DNA of 64,000 bases from Saccharicrinis sp963663905 (lineage in GTDB: Bacteria; Bacteroidota; Bacteroidia; Bacteroidales; Marinilabiliaceae). This document shows, piece by piece, positions 35,501-45,059 of the stretch (position 1 is its first letter; each line of letters begins with the position of its first letter). The notes under the pieces were generated by a model. That model saw nothing but the letters and a program-made list of their open reading frames with translations. It did no database searches and had not been told where the DNA came from. The stretch lies in assembly GCA_963663905.2 (NCBI GenBank), contig OY760657.1:2108001-2172000 (forward strand), in the 5' to 3' direction. The translations under genes and the position numbers were made by a program.

Positions 35501-36760
35501 TTAAAGACCAAAAGTATTTTTTAAGATAAGATCTAAATCAAACCCTCTAACACCTGTTTTTAAAATCTTTTTATCTGGGGTAATTAATATAATATTAGGA
35601 ATAGCAGCAATATTGTATTCTTTAAGTAACTTACTATCATAATCCACCTGATATTGAGGCCAATCCATACCTTCATCCTCTACTGCTTTTAGCCAGGCCT
35701 TTTTCATAGAAGTGGCATCCAATGATAATCCAACAATAGATAGTCCTTTATCCTTATACTTATTATTAAGTTGTTTTAAATGAGGGATAGAAGCTCTGCA
35801 AGGATGACACCATGAAGCCCAACAATCAATTAATGTATATTGACCTTCTTTAAAAACTGAACCTAAAGAAACAGAATCTCCTTGAGTTGTATTTACCATT
35901 CCATCAATAAACAAAGCACCTGGCTCCAGTTTTTTACATTTATTGGCCCACTCATTTAATGTTTCTAATTGTGCTTGAGTAAAGGTATTTTGCTTTTTAA
36001 GTAATGAAATCCATTTGTCTACTTTTGCAGTTCCTGGAACAGCTAAATCTTCAGGATATCTATATCCATGCGCTCTATTTTCATCAATCCACTCTTCATA
36101 ATGATAATCCATTACTATAGAAGCACATACAAAATCATACGCTAACTGTGTATCGGCATACTTTTGAATATAATTATCTTTAACTGAATTTCTTAAATTT
36201 AACAATGAATCTAATTGCATTTGCTTTAACAACATTGATTCGTATTGCTTATTTGTCATGTTTTCAACTGGTATTTTTGAATACTCCAATTGATTACTTA
36301 TTTGAACAGCCTGATTAACAATAGAACGAGTTTCATCTAAATACAAATTGTAAATTTCATTTAGTTGTCCACCTTCAATATGCATTCTTTTTAGTGATGG
36401 ATCACTATTTTCAACGTAATACATCATATCTGAATATGATCCCGTACAGGTTATCGTTGCATTTTCGATATATAGTAAATCACTTTTAAATTGTGTTACC
36501 AATGAATCATCAGGACCAATAAAATACAAACGACATAATTTAGGTTGATCCTGTTTACCAGTAAACTCAAACTTTCCGTCTATAAATGGAACAGTATCTT
36601 CAGTATATGTACCATAATCTTGTAATATAGCTATACCTTCTCCTTTTACTCCGGTTAAATTTCCGGTAAGCTTAAATGAAGTTTCTTTTTTGCTTACATT
36701 ACACGATAGCAAAAAGAAAATCATAGCCCCTAATAAGGGGCATATTTTATTTAATTTCAT
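35501..36760 (-). CDS. DUF4369/TlpA-like thioredoxin lipoprotein 3
   Basis: The 419-residue lipoprotein (MIFFLLSCN lipobox at about 20) has the same DUF4369 plus linker plus thioredoxin plan, with CWASWCHPCRA (C-H-P-C, the DsbA-like dipeptide). It follows the 290-residue lipoprotein by only 6 bases and is clearly in the SusCD operon. The three paralogues differ in the residues between the Cys pair (HP, MP, GY), so their redox potentials probably differ. Confidence 0.88.
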   Translation of the reverse strand: MKLNKICPLLGAMIFFLLSCNVSKKETSFKLTGNLTGVKGEGIAILQDYGTYTEDTVPFIDGKFEFTGKQDQPKLCRLYFIGPDDSLVTQFKSDLLYIENATITCTGSYSDMMYYVENSDPSLKRMHIEGGQLNEIYNLYLDETRSIVNQAVQISNQLEYSKIPVENMTNKQYESMLLKQMQLDSLLNLRNSVKDNYIQKYADTQLAYDFVCASIVMDYHYEEWIDENRAHGYRYPEDLAVPGTAKVDKWISLLKKQNTFTQAQLETLNEWANKCKKLEPGALFIDGMVNTTQGDSVSLGSVFKEGQYTLIDCWASWCHPCRASIPHLKQLNNKYKDKGLSIVGLSLDATSMKKAWLKAVEDEGMDWPQYQVDYDSKLLKEYNIAAIPNIILITPDKKILKTGVRGFDLDLILKNTFGL

Positions 36761-36766
36761 TAATAT

Positions 36767-37639
36767 CTAGTTATAAATTTCAATATCAAACTCTTCTTTT
36801 AAAATCCTATTTAATGTTTCCATTTTGGTAATGATACGATCGTAACTTCCAAACATTAATCTAAAATCTTCTTCAGAATAAGTGTACATATACCGTATAT
36901 ACGTTTGTAAATCATTAGTTCTGTTAAAGCTTGAATAATCGGAAGGCACTTCTAAAAAACCATTGATTTGATCTGATTCGGTATATGTTGGAAATGCAGC
37001 AAACATATCATCATAAATAAAAGATGATACATCATAAAACTCCTTTAACTCTATAACATAGTTAGTTGCCAATTGCAATCCTAAATACAAGGAAAGAACT
37101 GAATTAGCAAGATCTACTTTTTCCCAATCTTCTTTTGCCAAAATATCTCCCACATTAATAACCGTGGTTTTTAAACTTGGTTTTGTAGCTATTGGTGTTA
37201 GTATTTCATAACCCCAACTCATATCTACTGAACTAAAATCTTTTGTTAGTAGCACTGAATAAGGGGGAGGTACCGATCCTAGTTTACTGATAATACCTTC
37301 ACTTACAAAATCAGCAGCCGCTTTTTGATCCTCAATGTTTTTGATTTTTTCTACTACATAGGTTAAACCTGTGTAATTAACTGTAAAATTATAGTCGAAA
37401 TTGATAACTAAAGTATCTTGGGGATCTACATGTATAGTATCACTAAACAGTAGACGCACATCGTTATCTTCAAAAAATTCACGCTTCAACACTGCTTCTG
37501 CACTCAGATCATCTTCTGCCGGAAGATAATAATCAACATCTGCTCCTGATGGAGTTAGTTCATCTTCTTTTTGACAAGAAAAAAGCATCAGACAACCAAC
37601 TACACCTAATAGAAATATATTTTTTGTCATTGTTTTCAT
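36767..37639 (-). CDS. SusCD-associated lipoprotein, resembles zinc metallohydrolase lipoprotein without HExxH
   Basis: The 290-residue protein has a lipoprotein signal (CLMLFSCQ, Cys at about 22). Order of motifs, such as DNDVRLLFSDTI, then a helical 'DQKAAADFVSEGIISKL', PYSVLLTKDF, TTVINVGDI and the C-terminal 'RLMFGSYDRIITKMETLN' with EEFDIEIYN, resembles the 'substrate import-associated zinc metallohydrolase lipoprotein' family found after SusD. Where that family has HExxH this protein has NSVLSLYLGLQLA, with no His. Either a catalytically dead relative or a different family. Encoded 55 bases after susD and 6 bases before a thioredoxin gene. Confidence 0.55.
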   Translation of the reverse strand: MKTMTKNIFLLGVVGCLMLFSCQKEDELTPSGADVDYYLPAEDDLSAEAVLKREFFEDNDVRLLFSDTIHVDPQDTLVINFDYNFTVNYTGLTYVVEKIKNIEDQKAAADFVSEGIISKLGSVPPPYSVLLTKDFSSVDMSWGYEILTPIATKPSLKTTVINVGDILAKEDWEKVDLANSVLSLYLGLQLATNYVIELKEFYDVSSFIYDDMFAAFPTYTESDQINGFLEVPSDYSSFNRTNDLQTYIRYMYTYSEEDFRLMFGSYDRIITKMETLNRILKEEFDIEIYN

Positions 37640-37694
37640 TTTTAGGATGTAAATGAACAGACAAGGCTTCCTTTTGAAAACCTTATCTTTTTAA

Positions 37695-39251
37695 TTAATA
37701 ATTTACTGAATCATATGGTTCTCTACCATTTCTTTTATTTCCCTCGGATGCATTATAAGGCTCCTCGTCAACTGGAATTGGTAAAGTCCAAGCAGGATCA
37801 TTTGGTTCTAACTTATAATAATCCACACGTACCAAATCATATTCTAATCTTACAACAGCCGACGAATAAAGTGTTTTGGTTTGAGGATAAGCTGTATTAG
37901 CCTGATAACGTCTTAGATCAAACCAACGATGTCCTTCCATACAAAGTTCTTTCCTACGTTCATTGCGAATAAAAGAAACCAACTCTGCACCTGTTTCTAT
38001 TACTGATTCAAAACTTGAAGTTTCAATACGATTCTTTAATAAATGTTCTATCGCAGCTTGAGCATTCGTTGTTTCACCTTTTGCTGCATAAGCTTCTGCT
38101 AAGTTCAACCAAGCCTCAGCTGTTCTTAATGTAAAACAATCAGATAATTCAGCATGTGATGACATCCCATCGCTAAACTGCTTATCGTATAATGGAATAC
38201 CCGGATACATATCATTAATATGAAAGAAATTAGTTTTTCTTAAGTCATTATCTTCATAACTATTATACAACTCAGAACCCACAATAAACTGACCTGTTGC
38301 AAATTCCGGTCCTGTTCCCCAAGGATCATATTCATATATATTTTCCGCAATAATATTTCCTCCCATGCTAAACAAAACACTGCGATTTGCTTCACTAAAA
38401 AGGTTTGTTGCAAATGAATTCAAATCTTCTACTTCAGGAGCTTCATTAATACACTTCTGTGCCCATATAATGGCATTATCATAATCTTGCATATATAGAT
38501 ACACTCGACTCAAAAACAAACATATACCTGCATGATTAATTCTATAAATGGATTGCTGTGGAATGTCTCTTAAAGCCTCCTCAGCTCCATTCAAATCACT
38601 TAATATTTGTGCATATACATCCTTTAAGTTTGATCTGGTAAATTCACCAACTTCAGCATAACTGGTTAATTTTAATGGTATACCCAAAGTTTGATCTGCC
38701 AATTCCGGTTGATAAGCATCACCAAATAAATTAACTAATAAAAAGAAGTCAGTAGCTCTATTAAATAATGCTTCTCCTTTAATTCTACTGGCCTGCATTT
38801 TAGCTTCTTCATCTTTAGCTTGTAATTTATCTAGCTCTTCCAATACTACATTAGCCGAAACAATACATTTATATATACGAGTCCAGTCATATGCATCATC
38901 ATACACATCACTTCCATCCGTTCCTAGACTTACCTGACGTTGCCAGGTATAATAACCAAATAAATCTTTCGCTGTATTTGGATATAAACCCCACTGATAA
39001 GCTGCATCTGTAATCTGATCCAATTCATCAGCCATAAAATGTACATAAGGGAGGTAGGTACCTGTTACATCATTAATACCTACCGTAGTAGTTCGTTGAA
39101 GGTAAACTTCTCCCAACAGAAGTTCATCCAAATCGTTAAAATCATTTATATAGGACAAGTCCTGAGAGGTCTCTTCTAAATAATCATTACAAGATGTAAA
39201 TGAGAATCCTGCAACAATTAATAACAGATATATTATATTTATTTTCTTCAT
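37695..39251 (-). CDS. SusD/RagB-family outer-membrane lipoprotein
   Basis: The 518-residue lipoprotein (GFSFTSCNDYLEE, Cys at about 21) has the SusD N-terminal helical TPR-like scaffold with VLEELDKLQAK and RIKGEALFNRATDFF, and the C-terminal RagB part with RRKELCMEGHRWFDLRRY near 435 and the ending PIPVDEEPYNASEGN. SusD lids the SusC barrel and captures nutrients at the surface. It is 12 bases downstream of the susC gene. The substrate cannot be read from the sequence. Confidence 0.95.
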   Translation of the reverse strand: MKKINIIYLLLIVAGFSFTSCNDYLEETSQDLSYINDFNDLDELLLGEVYLQRTTTVGINDVTGTYLPYVHFMADELDQITDAAYQWGLYPNTAKDLFGYYTWQRQVSLGTDGSDVYDDAYDWTRIYKCIVSANVVLEELDKLQAKDEEAKMQASRIKGEALFNRATDFFLLVNLFGDAYQPELADQTLGIPLKLTSYAEVGEFTRSNLKDVYAQILSDLNGAEEALRDIPQQSIYRINHAGICLFLSRVYLYMQDYDNAIIWAQKCINEAPEVEDLNSFATNLFSEANRSVLFSMGGNIIAENIYEYDPWGTGPEFATGQFIVGSELYNSYEDNDLRKTNFFHINDMYPGIPLYDKQFSDGMSSHAELSDCFTLRTAEAWLNLAEAYAAKGETTNAQAAIEHLLKNRIETSSFESVIETGAELVSFIRNERRKELCMEGHRWFDLRRYQANTAYPQTKTLYSSAVVRLEYDLVRVDYYKLEPNDPAWTLPIPVDEEPYNASEGNKRNGREPYDSVNY

Positions 39252-39263
39252 ACTTTAATACAT

Positions 39264-42200
39264 TTAGAATGTTAAACTTAATCCTAAAGAGTAAGTAGGT
39301 CTTTGTGATAATTGAACATTAGAGAACCCACCTTGGGTAGGAGTTTGTCCTTTTAAAGCTTTATCAGCAATAGTAAACAAATTACTTCCAGATAAAGTTA
39401 CTTCAGCTCTGGTTAAATGAAGTTTCTCCAACAATTTATCAGATAATCCATAAGTCAAACTCAAATAGGTACATTGTAAATAATCGGCACTTACAACACG
39501 GATATCAGAATAATTATATTGTTCCCAGCTATTATTAGCCACCAAATGGTTTGTTCCCATATAATAACTATCTGTTGACCAGTGGTAATCATATCCATCA
39601 CCATCCCAGGGCATATAATAATCTATAACAGCAGGAATATTTGTGGTTAATTCATCACCTGGTTGTCTCCAGCGATTAATTAAGTCACGGTTTATATTGT
39701 ATTGCGAAGAATAGTTATTTCCATTTGGATAAAACTTCAGTAAGCGAGTTTTTGCACCTAAGCTATACGAAAAGTTTGTATTCAATCTCCAGCTTTTATA
39801 TCGTACAGAAGTATTAAAACCTCCTGTTACATTAGGATCACGACGGCCGGATTTTACCAATACTTTGGTGTAAGTATCGTACTTACTTAGGTAAGCTATA
39901 CTAGCCAAATCTCCATCGTCAAACAATGGACCTCCATCTTCAGGATTTAAGCCTGCAAACTTATAAGAATAAAAAGTTCCAATAGACTCTCCTTTTACAA
40001 TGGCAGTACCATTTAAGTAATCCTCGCGTTCATAAATATCAGCACCAACATTAGATTTCATGGTGTTATCAATTCGGGTTAATGATCCGGAAACTGACCA
40101 GAACCAATCTTTACTTCTCAATGGAATAATGGTTAAATCTACAGAATAACCTTCATTGGTAATATCACCAGCATTTACCATATACGATGTGTAGCCATTA
40201 GTTCCTGAAATCGGGCGTTGAACAAAAGCATCTTTTGTTTCTTTTCTAAAATATGTTAGTTCTGACTGCACTCTGTTATTAAACAAACCAGTATTTAAAC
40301 TAACATTTATAGATCTAGTTTTTTCCCACTTTAAATAGGGATCCGGGTATGAACTTATTGTTGACGTATATTCACCATATGATGAATTAAAAGCACCTGA
40401 ACGTATGATAGTTTTTGGAGACATTCCATCAATCATATTCCCCTGAAAACCATATGAAGTTTTTAAACGCATATAATCAATGGAAGTACTTTTTATAAAA
40501 CTCCCCAGGTTATACATAAATGATGCGGACCAAATAGGTAAAACTCTGTTATTACTTTGATCACCAAATTTATTCGAGCTGTCAAAACGCATATTACCAT
40601 TAACCGTAAAGTTGTCTTTATAACTATATGATGCAGAAAGATATTCAGATAAAAGATTTGTTAAATCATCAGTTACTACTGGAACATTACTAGCTAACCA
40701 AGCTCCGTATTTTGTATATTCTGTAATATCGATATCTGACACATAAGATTTACCACGATCTTTCATGTAACCTCGTGTAAGTGTTTTAAAGCCATCATAC
40801 TTTGTAGAGTTTGCTTCTAAACCAAAAGATGCATTAATATTATGCTGCAACTGAGCGCCAAAATACTTATTTACATTTCCCTGAATACGAGCTGTATAAG
40901 CATTATTTCTAGTATAATCTTTACCTAATTCACCACCATAAACCAATTCAGCAAATTCAGGATCTGCATCCATCATATTATTACTTCGTCGTAAGTTTGC
41001 GGCATAAAAGGTATCTTCTCCCCACCAACTCTCTATCTCAGTATTGGATGATGTCATAGAAACGATTGATTGAAGGTTAAACCAATCTGTAACTTCCAAA
41101 TTTAAATTTGCACGTGCAGTAATGGATGAATTATTTTGCTCCATACCACTATTGTCCAGCTCATTTAATATGTTATACTGTAAGGCAGCATTATTACCTG
41201 CAGAAGCTCCTTCATCATAAAAATAATATTCACCATTTTCGTCATAAGCAGGAATTACTCTACTTGTGTTATAAGCATAATCAGCAGGAGAAAGTCTTTC
41301 CTGATAATAATTGTGTGTTCCTGTATTAGCTAAAATATTTACGCCAACAGATAACTTATTAAACTTATGCTGCAAATCCATTGAAGCAGTATAACGATTT
41401 AAATCATCCGTTTTATTTACACCTTGATTACTTGTATAACCAACAGAAGCACGATAGGTTGTATTTTCATTTCCACCTGAAAAACTAAGCGAATGACTGT
41501 GCGACCATGCATCACGCATCAATAGATCAAACCAATCGGTATTGTTGGTTTCTAATTTTGCAACCTCTTGCTGATAAGTCTCAAAATCTATTTGACCACG
41601 ATACAATTGTAAAGATAATGCCTCATATCCGTATGTATTTCCTGTAGCTACATACATATGGTTATCTTGCATCAACTCGCGAGAAAACTGAACTCTCTCT
41701 TTAGAATTCATCAGATTTATGGATTGATCAGTATATCTTGGTCGTACACGTACAGAAGTACTTCCTGAATAATTCACTTCCAGTTTACCAGCTCTACCCT
41801 TTTTTGTTGTAATAACAATAACTCCATTAGCAGCTCTTGCTCCATAAAGCGCAGTTGCCGAAGCATCTTTTAATACGTCAATACGTTCCACATCCTGAGG
41901 ATTAATACCTGAAATGGCATTACCTATTCTGTTGATATAATCAGGGTCGTTTAATTCTGCAGGGGAAACATTAACAGGATCAGATAGCACAACACCATCT
42001 ACAACCCACAAAGGCTCTCTGTTGCCCACTAATGTAGAAACTCCTCTTACTCTTATCCTAGGTGTTACTCCCACTTCTCCCGAATTAAAACTAACACTTA
42101 AGCCAGGTATTTTACCTGAAAGCATCTGATCTACACTGATGGCTTCAGTTTGCATCACTTCTGAAATATCTAACGAACTAACCGCACTAGTAAGTTGCTT

Positions 42201-42803
42201 TTTATCAATTACCTGATACCCTGTAACTACAACTTCCTGAGTTAACTGAACATCCGATTGCATTTTTACTGATAAATCCTGACCTTCCCATTGCACATCT
42301 ACATTCTTCATTCCAATAAATGAGATATGTAAGTTAGCTACAGAATTGCTATAACCTTTTGATAAGGTAAAATTACCTTGGGCATCACTAATTGTTCCAA
42401 CTCCGGAATCTTGAATAATAATACTGGCTCCCGGTAAAGGCAAACCTTCATCATCATATATTGTTCCTCTTACAATATCCGATTTAGGCTTATGCTTTAT
42501 GATCAATGTGTTTTGGTCAATTTCATACGTTAAATTTGTTTGTTGCAAACAGTATTTAATGATTTCACCAATCTGAACATTATCAAAATGATAACTTTTT
42601 ATTGGAATTCGTTTAATATCATCATTACTATAAACAAAATTAATGTTTATCTGCTTATTCAATTCATTAAACAATTCATACGGCGTAACCTCCTTTAAAT
42701 GAATGGTCAACCGCTCACTGCTTTGCGCCGACCCCTTAAAAATAAGGACGCAAGAGACCAGGAGCAATAATATTGCCCTTTTAGTTAGTACAATCTTTGT
42801 CAT
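39264..42803 (-). CDS. SusC/RagA TonB-dependent transporter with STN domain
   Basis: The 1179-residue protein starts with a signal peptide, then an STN domain (about 30-108, LTIHLKEVTPYELFNELNKQ), a CarboxypepD-regulatory-like domain (about 112-195, IYDDEGLPLPGASIIIQD), the TonB plug (VVVTGYQVIDKKQLTSAVSS and the SusC signature LKDASATALYGARAANGVI) and a 22-strand barrel ending LGLSLTF. The STN domain contacts FecR in the periplasm, so the transporter is also the signal input for the ECF sigma encoded upstream. Classical SusC partner of the following susD. Confidence 0.96.
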   Translation of the reverse strand: MTKIVLTKRAILLLLVSCVLIFKGSAQSSERLTIHLKEVTPYELFNELNKQININFVYSNDDIKRIPIKSYHFDNVQIGEIIKYCLQQTNLTYEIDQNTLIIKHKPKSDIVRGTIYDDEGLPLPGASIIIQDSGVGTISDAQGNFTLSKGYSNSVANLHISFIGMKNVDVQWEGQDLSVKMQSDVQLTQEVVVTGYQVIDKKQLTSAVSSLDISEVMQTEAISVDQMLSGKIPGLSVSFNSGEVGVTPRIRVRGVSTLVGNREPLWVVDGVVLSDPVNVSPAELNDPDYINRIGNAISGINPQDVERIDVLKDASATALYGARAANGVIVITTKKGRAGKLEVNYSGSTSVRVRPRYTDQSINLMNSKERVQFSRELMQDNHMYVATGNTYGYEALSLQLYRGQIDFETYQQEVAKLETNNTDWFDLLMRDAWSHSHSLSFSGGNENTTYRASVGYTSNQGVNKTDDLNRYTASMDLQHKFNKLSVGVNILANTGTHNYYQERLSPADYAYNTSRVIPAYDENGEYYFYDEGASAGNNAALQYNILNELDNSGMEQNNSSITARANLNLEVTDWFNLQSIVSMTSSNTEIESWWGEDTFYAANLRRSNNMMDADPEFAELVYGGELGKDYTRNNAYTARIQGNVNKYFGAQLQHNINASFGLEANSTKYDGFKTLTRGYMKDRGKSYVSDIDITEYTKYGAWLASNVPVVTDDLTNLLSEYLSASYSYKDNFTVNGNMRFDSSNKFGDQSNNRVLPIWSASFMYNLGSFIKSTSIDYMRLKTSYGFQGNMIDGMSPKTIIRSGAFNSSYGEYTSTISSYPDPYLKWEKTRSINVSLNTGLFNNRVQSELTYFRKETKDAFVQRPISGTNGYTSYMVNAGDITNEGYSVDLTIIPLRSKDWFWSVSGSLTRIDNTMKSNVGADIYEREDYLNGTAIVKGESIGTFYSYKFAGLNPEDGGPLFDDGDLASIAYLSKYDTYTKVLVKSGRRDPNVTGGFNTSVRYKSWRLNTNFSYSLGAKTRLLKFYPNGNNYSSQYNINRDLINRWRQPGDELTTNIPAVIDYYMPWDGDGYDYHWSTDSYYMGTNHLVANNSWEQYNYSDIRVVSADYLQCTYLSLTYGLSDKLLEKLHLTRAEVTLSGSNLFTIADKALKGQTPTQGGFSNVQLSQRPTYSLGLSLTF

Positions 42804-42929
42804 TTTTGTTTTTGTAAAAAAGGTTTAGGAATTACAACCAGATTTCAATTAAATTTTTGGATTCAAAACGTTTATGAACCATTGATATTAATTGGCTTTG
42901 GCTAGTTTTATTATTCCATTGATTAATAT

Positions 42930-43997
42930 TTAATGTATGTGCACAACATTCTCTTTATAACTAAAATCTACTTTCTCCACTTTTTCTATGATCGAAAGCA
43001 ATTCTTTAAGGTTATTTTTTCTACTTACATTTATTGTAAACCTGATGTTTTTTAATTCTGGCTTATCAAACTCTATGTTTATATCATATATCCTTGCTAA
43101 ACTTGCCATAATTTCCTCCAATGATTGATCGGTATAAATCAAGTTTCCATTTTCAACAGCGCTAACTGTTATTTTGTTAAGGTTATTCACAACAATTTCT
43201 CCTGCTTCTGCAACTTCCGTTCTCATATTAGGCATCATTAATACCTTGTTGTCTTTATTACTTACTTCAACCTTACCCTTAACCAGCGTTACTATAGTTT
43301 TAGCATTTTGTCCATAATCCATTATTTTAAACTCTGTACCCAATACTTTCACTTTCGATTGACTGGTTTTAACCACAAAAGGTGAATTTTCGTCGTGTGC
43401 AACTTTAAAATATCCTTCTCCATGAATTTCAACACTTCTATTATTTGCATTAAAATCCTTTGGTATCATTAAAGATGACTCTGAATACAAATGAATAATT
43501 GTTCCTTCACTTAAACGAACATCAATTTCACCACCTCTGGGCACCTTAAGGTTTGTATAGGTTGAATCTTTAACTTCCACATAGGATACATCCTTAATTT
43601 CTTTAGACTGCCCATCGTTTGACTCAATCACAGCCTTTGCAATTCCTGTTTGTATTGGAGGAATATCATAACTGTGGCTATTAATTTGATATATAAATAA
43701 ACCAATTATTAGTATTGCAGCTATACTTGCAGCTGAATACACCCAACCAATCTTTCGGTTTTTTATATTGGCTCGTCTACTAAATTGCTCATAAGACTTA
43801 CTTGCCTCTTTTTCATGATTACTTAATATTGCCTTTTGCAAAAAAGCCTCAGATTCAATTTCCTTTAAAAGTTGCTTATTGGCTTCTGATGCATTAATCC
43901 ACCCCTCTACTTCAGCAATTTCATCATTGCTAAGAGGCTGCTTTAATACATATTTTGTAAGCAATACTTTTATATGATCTGATATTGGAAAATTCAT
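42930..43997 (-). CDS. FecR-family anti-sigma factor
   Basis: The 355-residue inner-membrane protein has a cytoplasmic helical part (1-83), one membrane helix (AASIAAILIIGLFIYQI, about 87-104), a FecR domain (about 145-240, VPRGGEIDVRLSEGT and HGEGYFKVAHDENSPFVV) and a C-terminal DUF4974 domain (about 285-355). It holds the ECF sigma until the STN domain of SusC signals substrate. Located between the sigma gene and susC. Confidence 0.95.
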   Translation of the reverse strand: MNFPISDHIKVLLTKYVLKQPLSNDEIAEVEGWINASEANKQLLKEIESEAFLQKAILSNHEKEASKSYEQFSRRANIKNRKIGWVYSAASIAAILIIGLFIYQINSHSYDIPPIQTGIAKAVIESNDGQSKEIKDVSYVEVKDSTYTNLKVPRGGEIDVRLSEGTIIHLYSESSLMIPKDFNANNRSVEIHGEGYFKVAHDENSPFVVKTSQSKVKVLGTEFKIMDYGQNAKTIVTLVKGKVEVSNKDNKVLMMPNMRTEVAEAGEIVVNNLNKITVSAVENGNLIYTDQSLEEIMASLARIYDINIEFDKPELKNIRFTINVSRKNNLKELLSIIEKVEKVDFSYKENVVHIH

Positions 43998-44146
43998 ATG
44001 ATGTATGATTTTATTTATATAACACTTAATTTTAGATATGGGGTAATGAAAAAAATAACTTATTTTAAAAAAAATATATTTTTATTCAAGCGACAAAATA
44101 AAAAATAGCTACATAAAGGGGGTCAACCCTATATAACAAGGGACTC

Positions 44147-44689
44147 TTAACTAAAAAGAATAATAAATTCAAGAAGGTGCTTTAAGTTATCTTTCATATA
44201 GTGATTGGCGTTGTTTATATGCTTTTTAACAGTATTTACAGATATATCCAGATCTTCGGCTATCTCTTTATACTTTTTACCGTTCAGCTTCTCTATATAA
44301 ACTCTTTTAGTAGCATCAGACAACTGACTAAATGTTTGATTTATTAAAGAATATATTTCAGCTTCAATGATCTTTGAACTGATATCTTCTTCATATTCTT
44401 CAACAAGTAATCCGGCTTGATACTCCCCTTGTTTAATATTGTTTCTGATTTGATTAAGTGCAGTATTTCTTATGGACTGATATAAGTATGCTTTAAGTTT
44501 GTGTTTATTATCAAACACAGGTTTTTTATTCCAAACCTTAAGCCATACATCCTGAATTACATCTTCAGCTTCATCTGAGGAGTTAAGTAATTTTGTAGCA
44601 AAATACTTTAATCCTGTATACATTTCAGAATATAACCGGTGATAATTACTTTTCTTTCCTAAATCTAGTTCATTACCCATACATATCAA
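44147..44689 (-). CDS. ECF RNA polymerase sigma factor
   Basis: The 180-residue sigma-70 of the FecI-like/Bacteroidota ECF group has region 2 (DEAEDVIQDVWLKVWNKKP) and region 4 (KKYKEIAEDLDISVNTVKKH). It is first in the row sigma-FecR-SusC-SusD and would direct RNA polymerase to the susC promoter when released. Start is MICMGNELDLG; the second Met (four codons in) is also possible. Confidence 0.94.
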   Translation of the reverse strand: MICMGNELDLGKKSNYHRLYSEMYTGLKYFATKLLNSSDEAEDVIQDVWLKVWNKKPVFDNKHKLKAYLYQSIRNTALNQIRNNIKQGEYQAGLLVEEYEEDISSKIIEAEIYSLINQTFSQLSDATKRVYIEKLNGKKYKEIAEDLDISVNTVKKHINNANHYMKDNLKHLLEFIILFS

Positions 44690-44820
44690 CCTTTAAGCTT
44701 AAACACCCTATTATTTAATGTAGGAATTGGTCATTTTTTGCGATTAATAATTAATAGACCATATTTAAGGTGGCAAAGTTTTTGAAAAAATACAATTCTA
44801 CAAAATTCTTCATAAATGAA

Positions 44821-44849
44821 AACAGAATATATATCATAAATATTCTGTT
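44821..44849. repeat. Perfect 10-base inverted repeat upstream of the sigma gene
   Basis: AACAGAATAT (44821-44830) and ATATTCTGTT (44840-44849) around a nine-base loop, about 130 bases before the sigma start. Operator or weak hairpin. Confidence 0.45.
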
Positions 44850-45013
44850 GTCTATTAAGATTCATACATATTCAATGCAATGTTATACATCATAAGGATT
44901 ACCTTATAGAAGAGATATTATATTACAACTATATAAACAAGAGGAGGGTGTTAGAGAAGACATATAAGAAATTCGAAGGAAAAAATCACATCTAAAAGAC
45001 TAATACAGAACAA

Positions 45014-45048
45014 ACAAGCACCTAAATCTATTGAATTAAGTGCTTGCT
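45014..45048 (-). terminator. Terminator after the RSH gene
   Basis: Arms around ACAAGCACCTAA and TTAAGTGCTTGC pair on the minus strand with one mismatch and a G-U pair, followed by TTTG/TTC-rich sequence just after the rsh stop. Confidence 0.6.
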
Positions 45049-45059
45049 TAAATCTAAAG

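Larger units (their letters stand above)
44690..45059. other. Gene-free gap between rsh and the sigma gene
   Basis: It contains the dyad at 44821 and the rsh terminator at 45014; nothing else was recognised. Confidence 0.5.
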
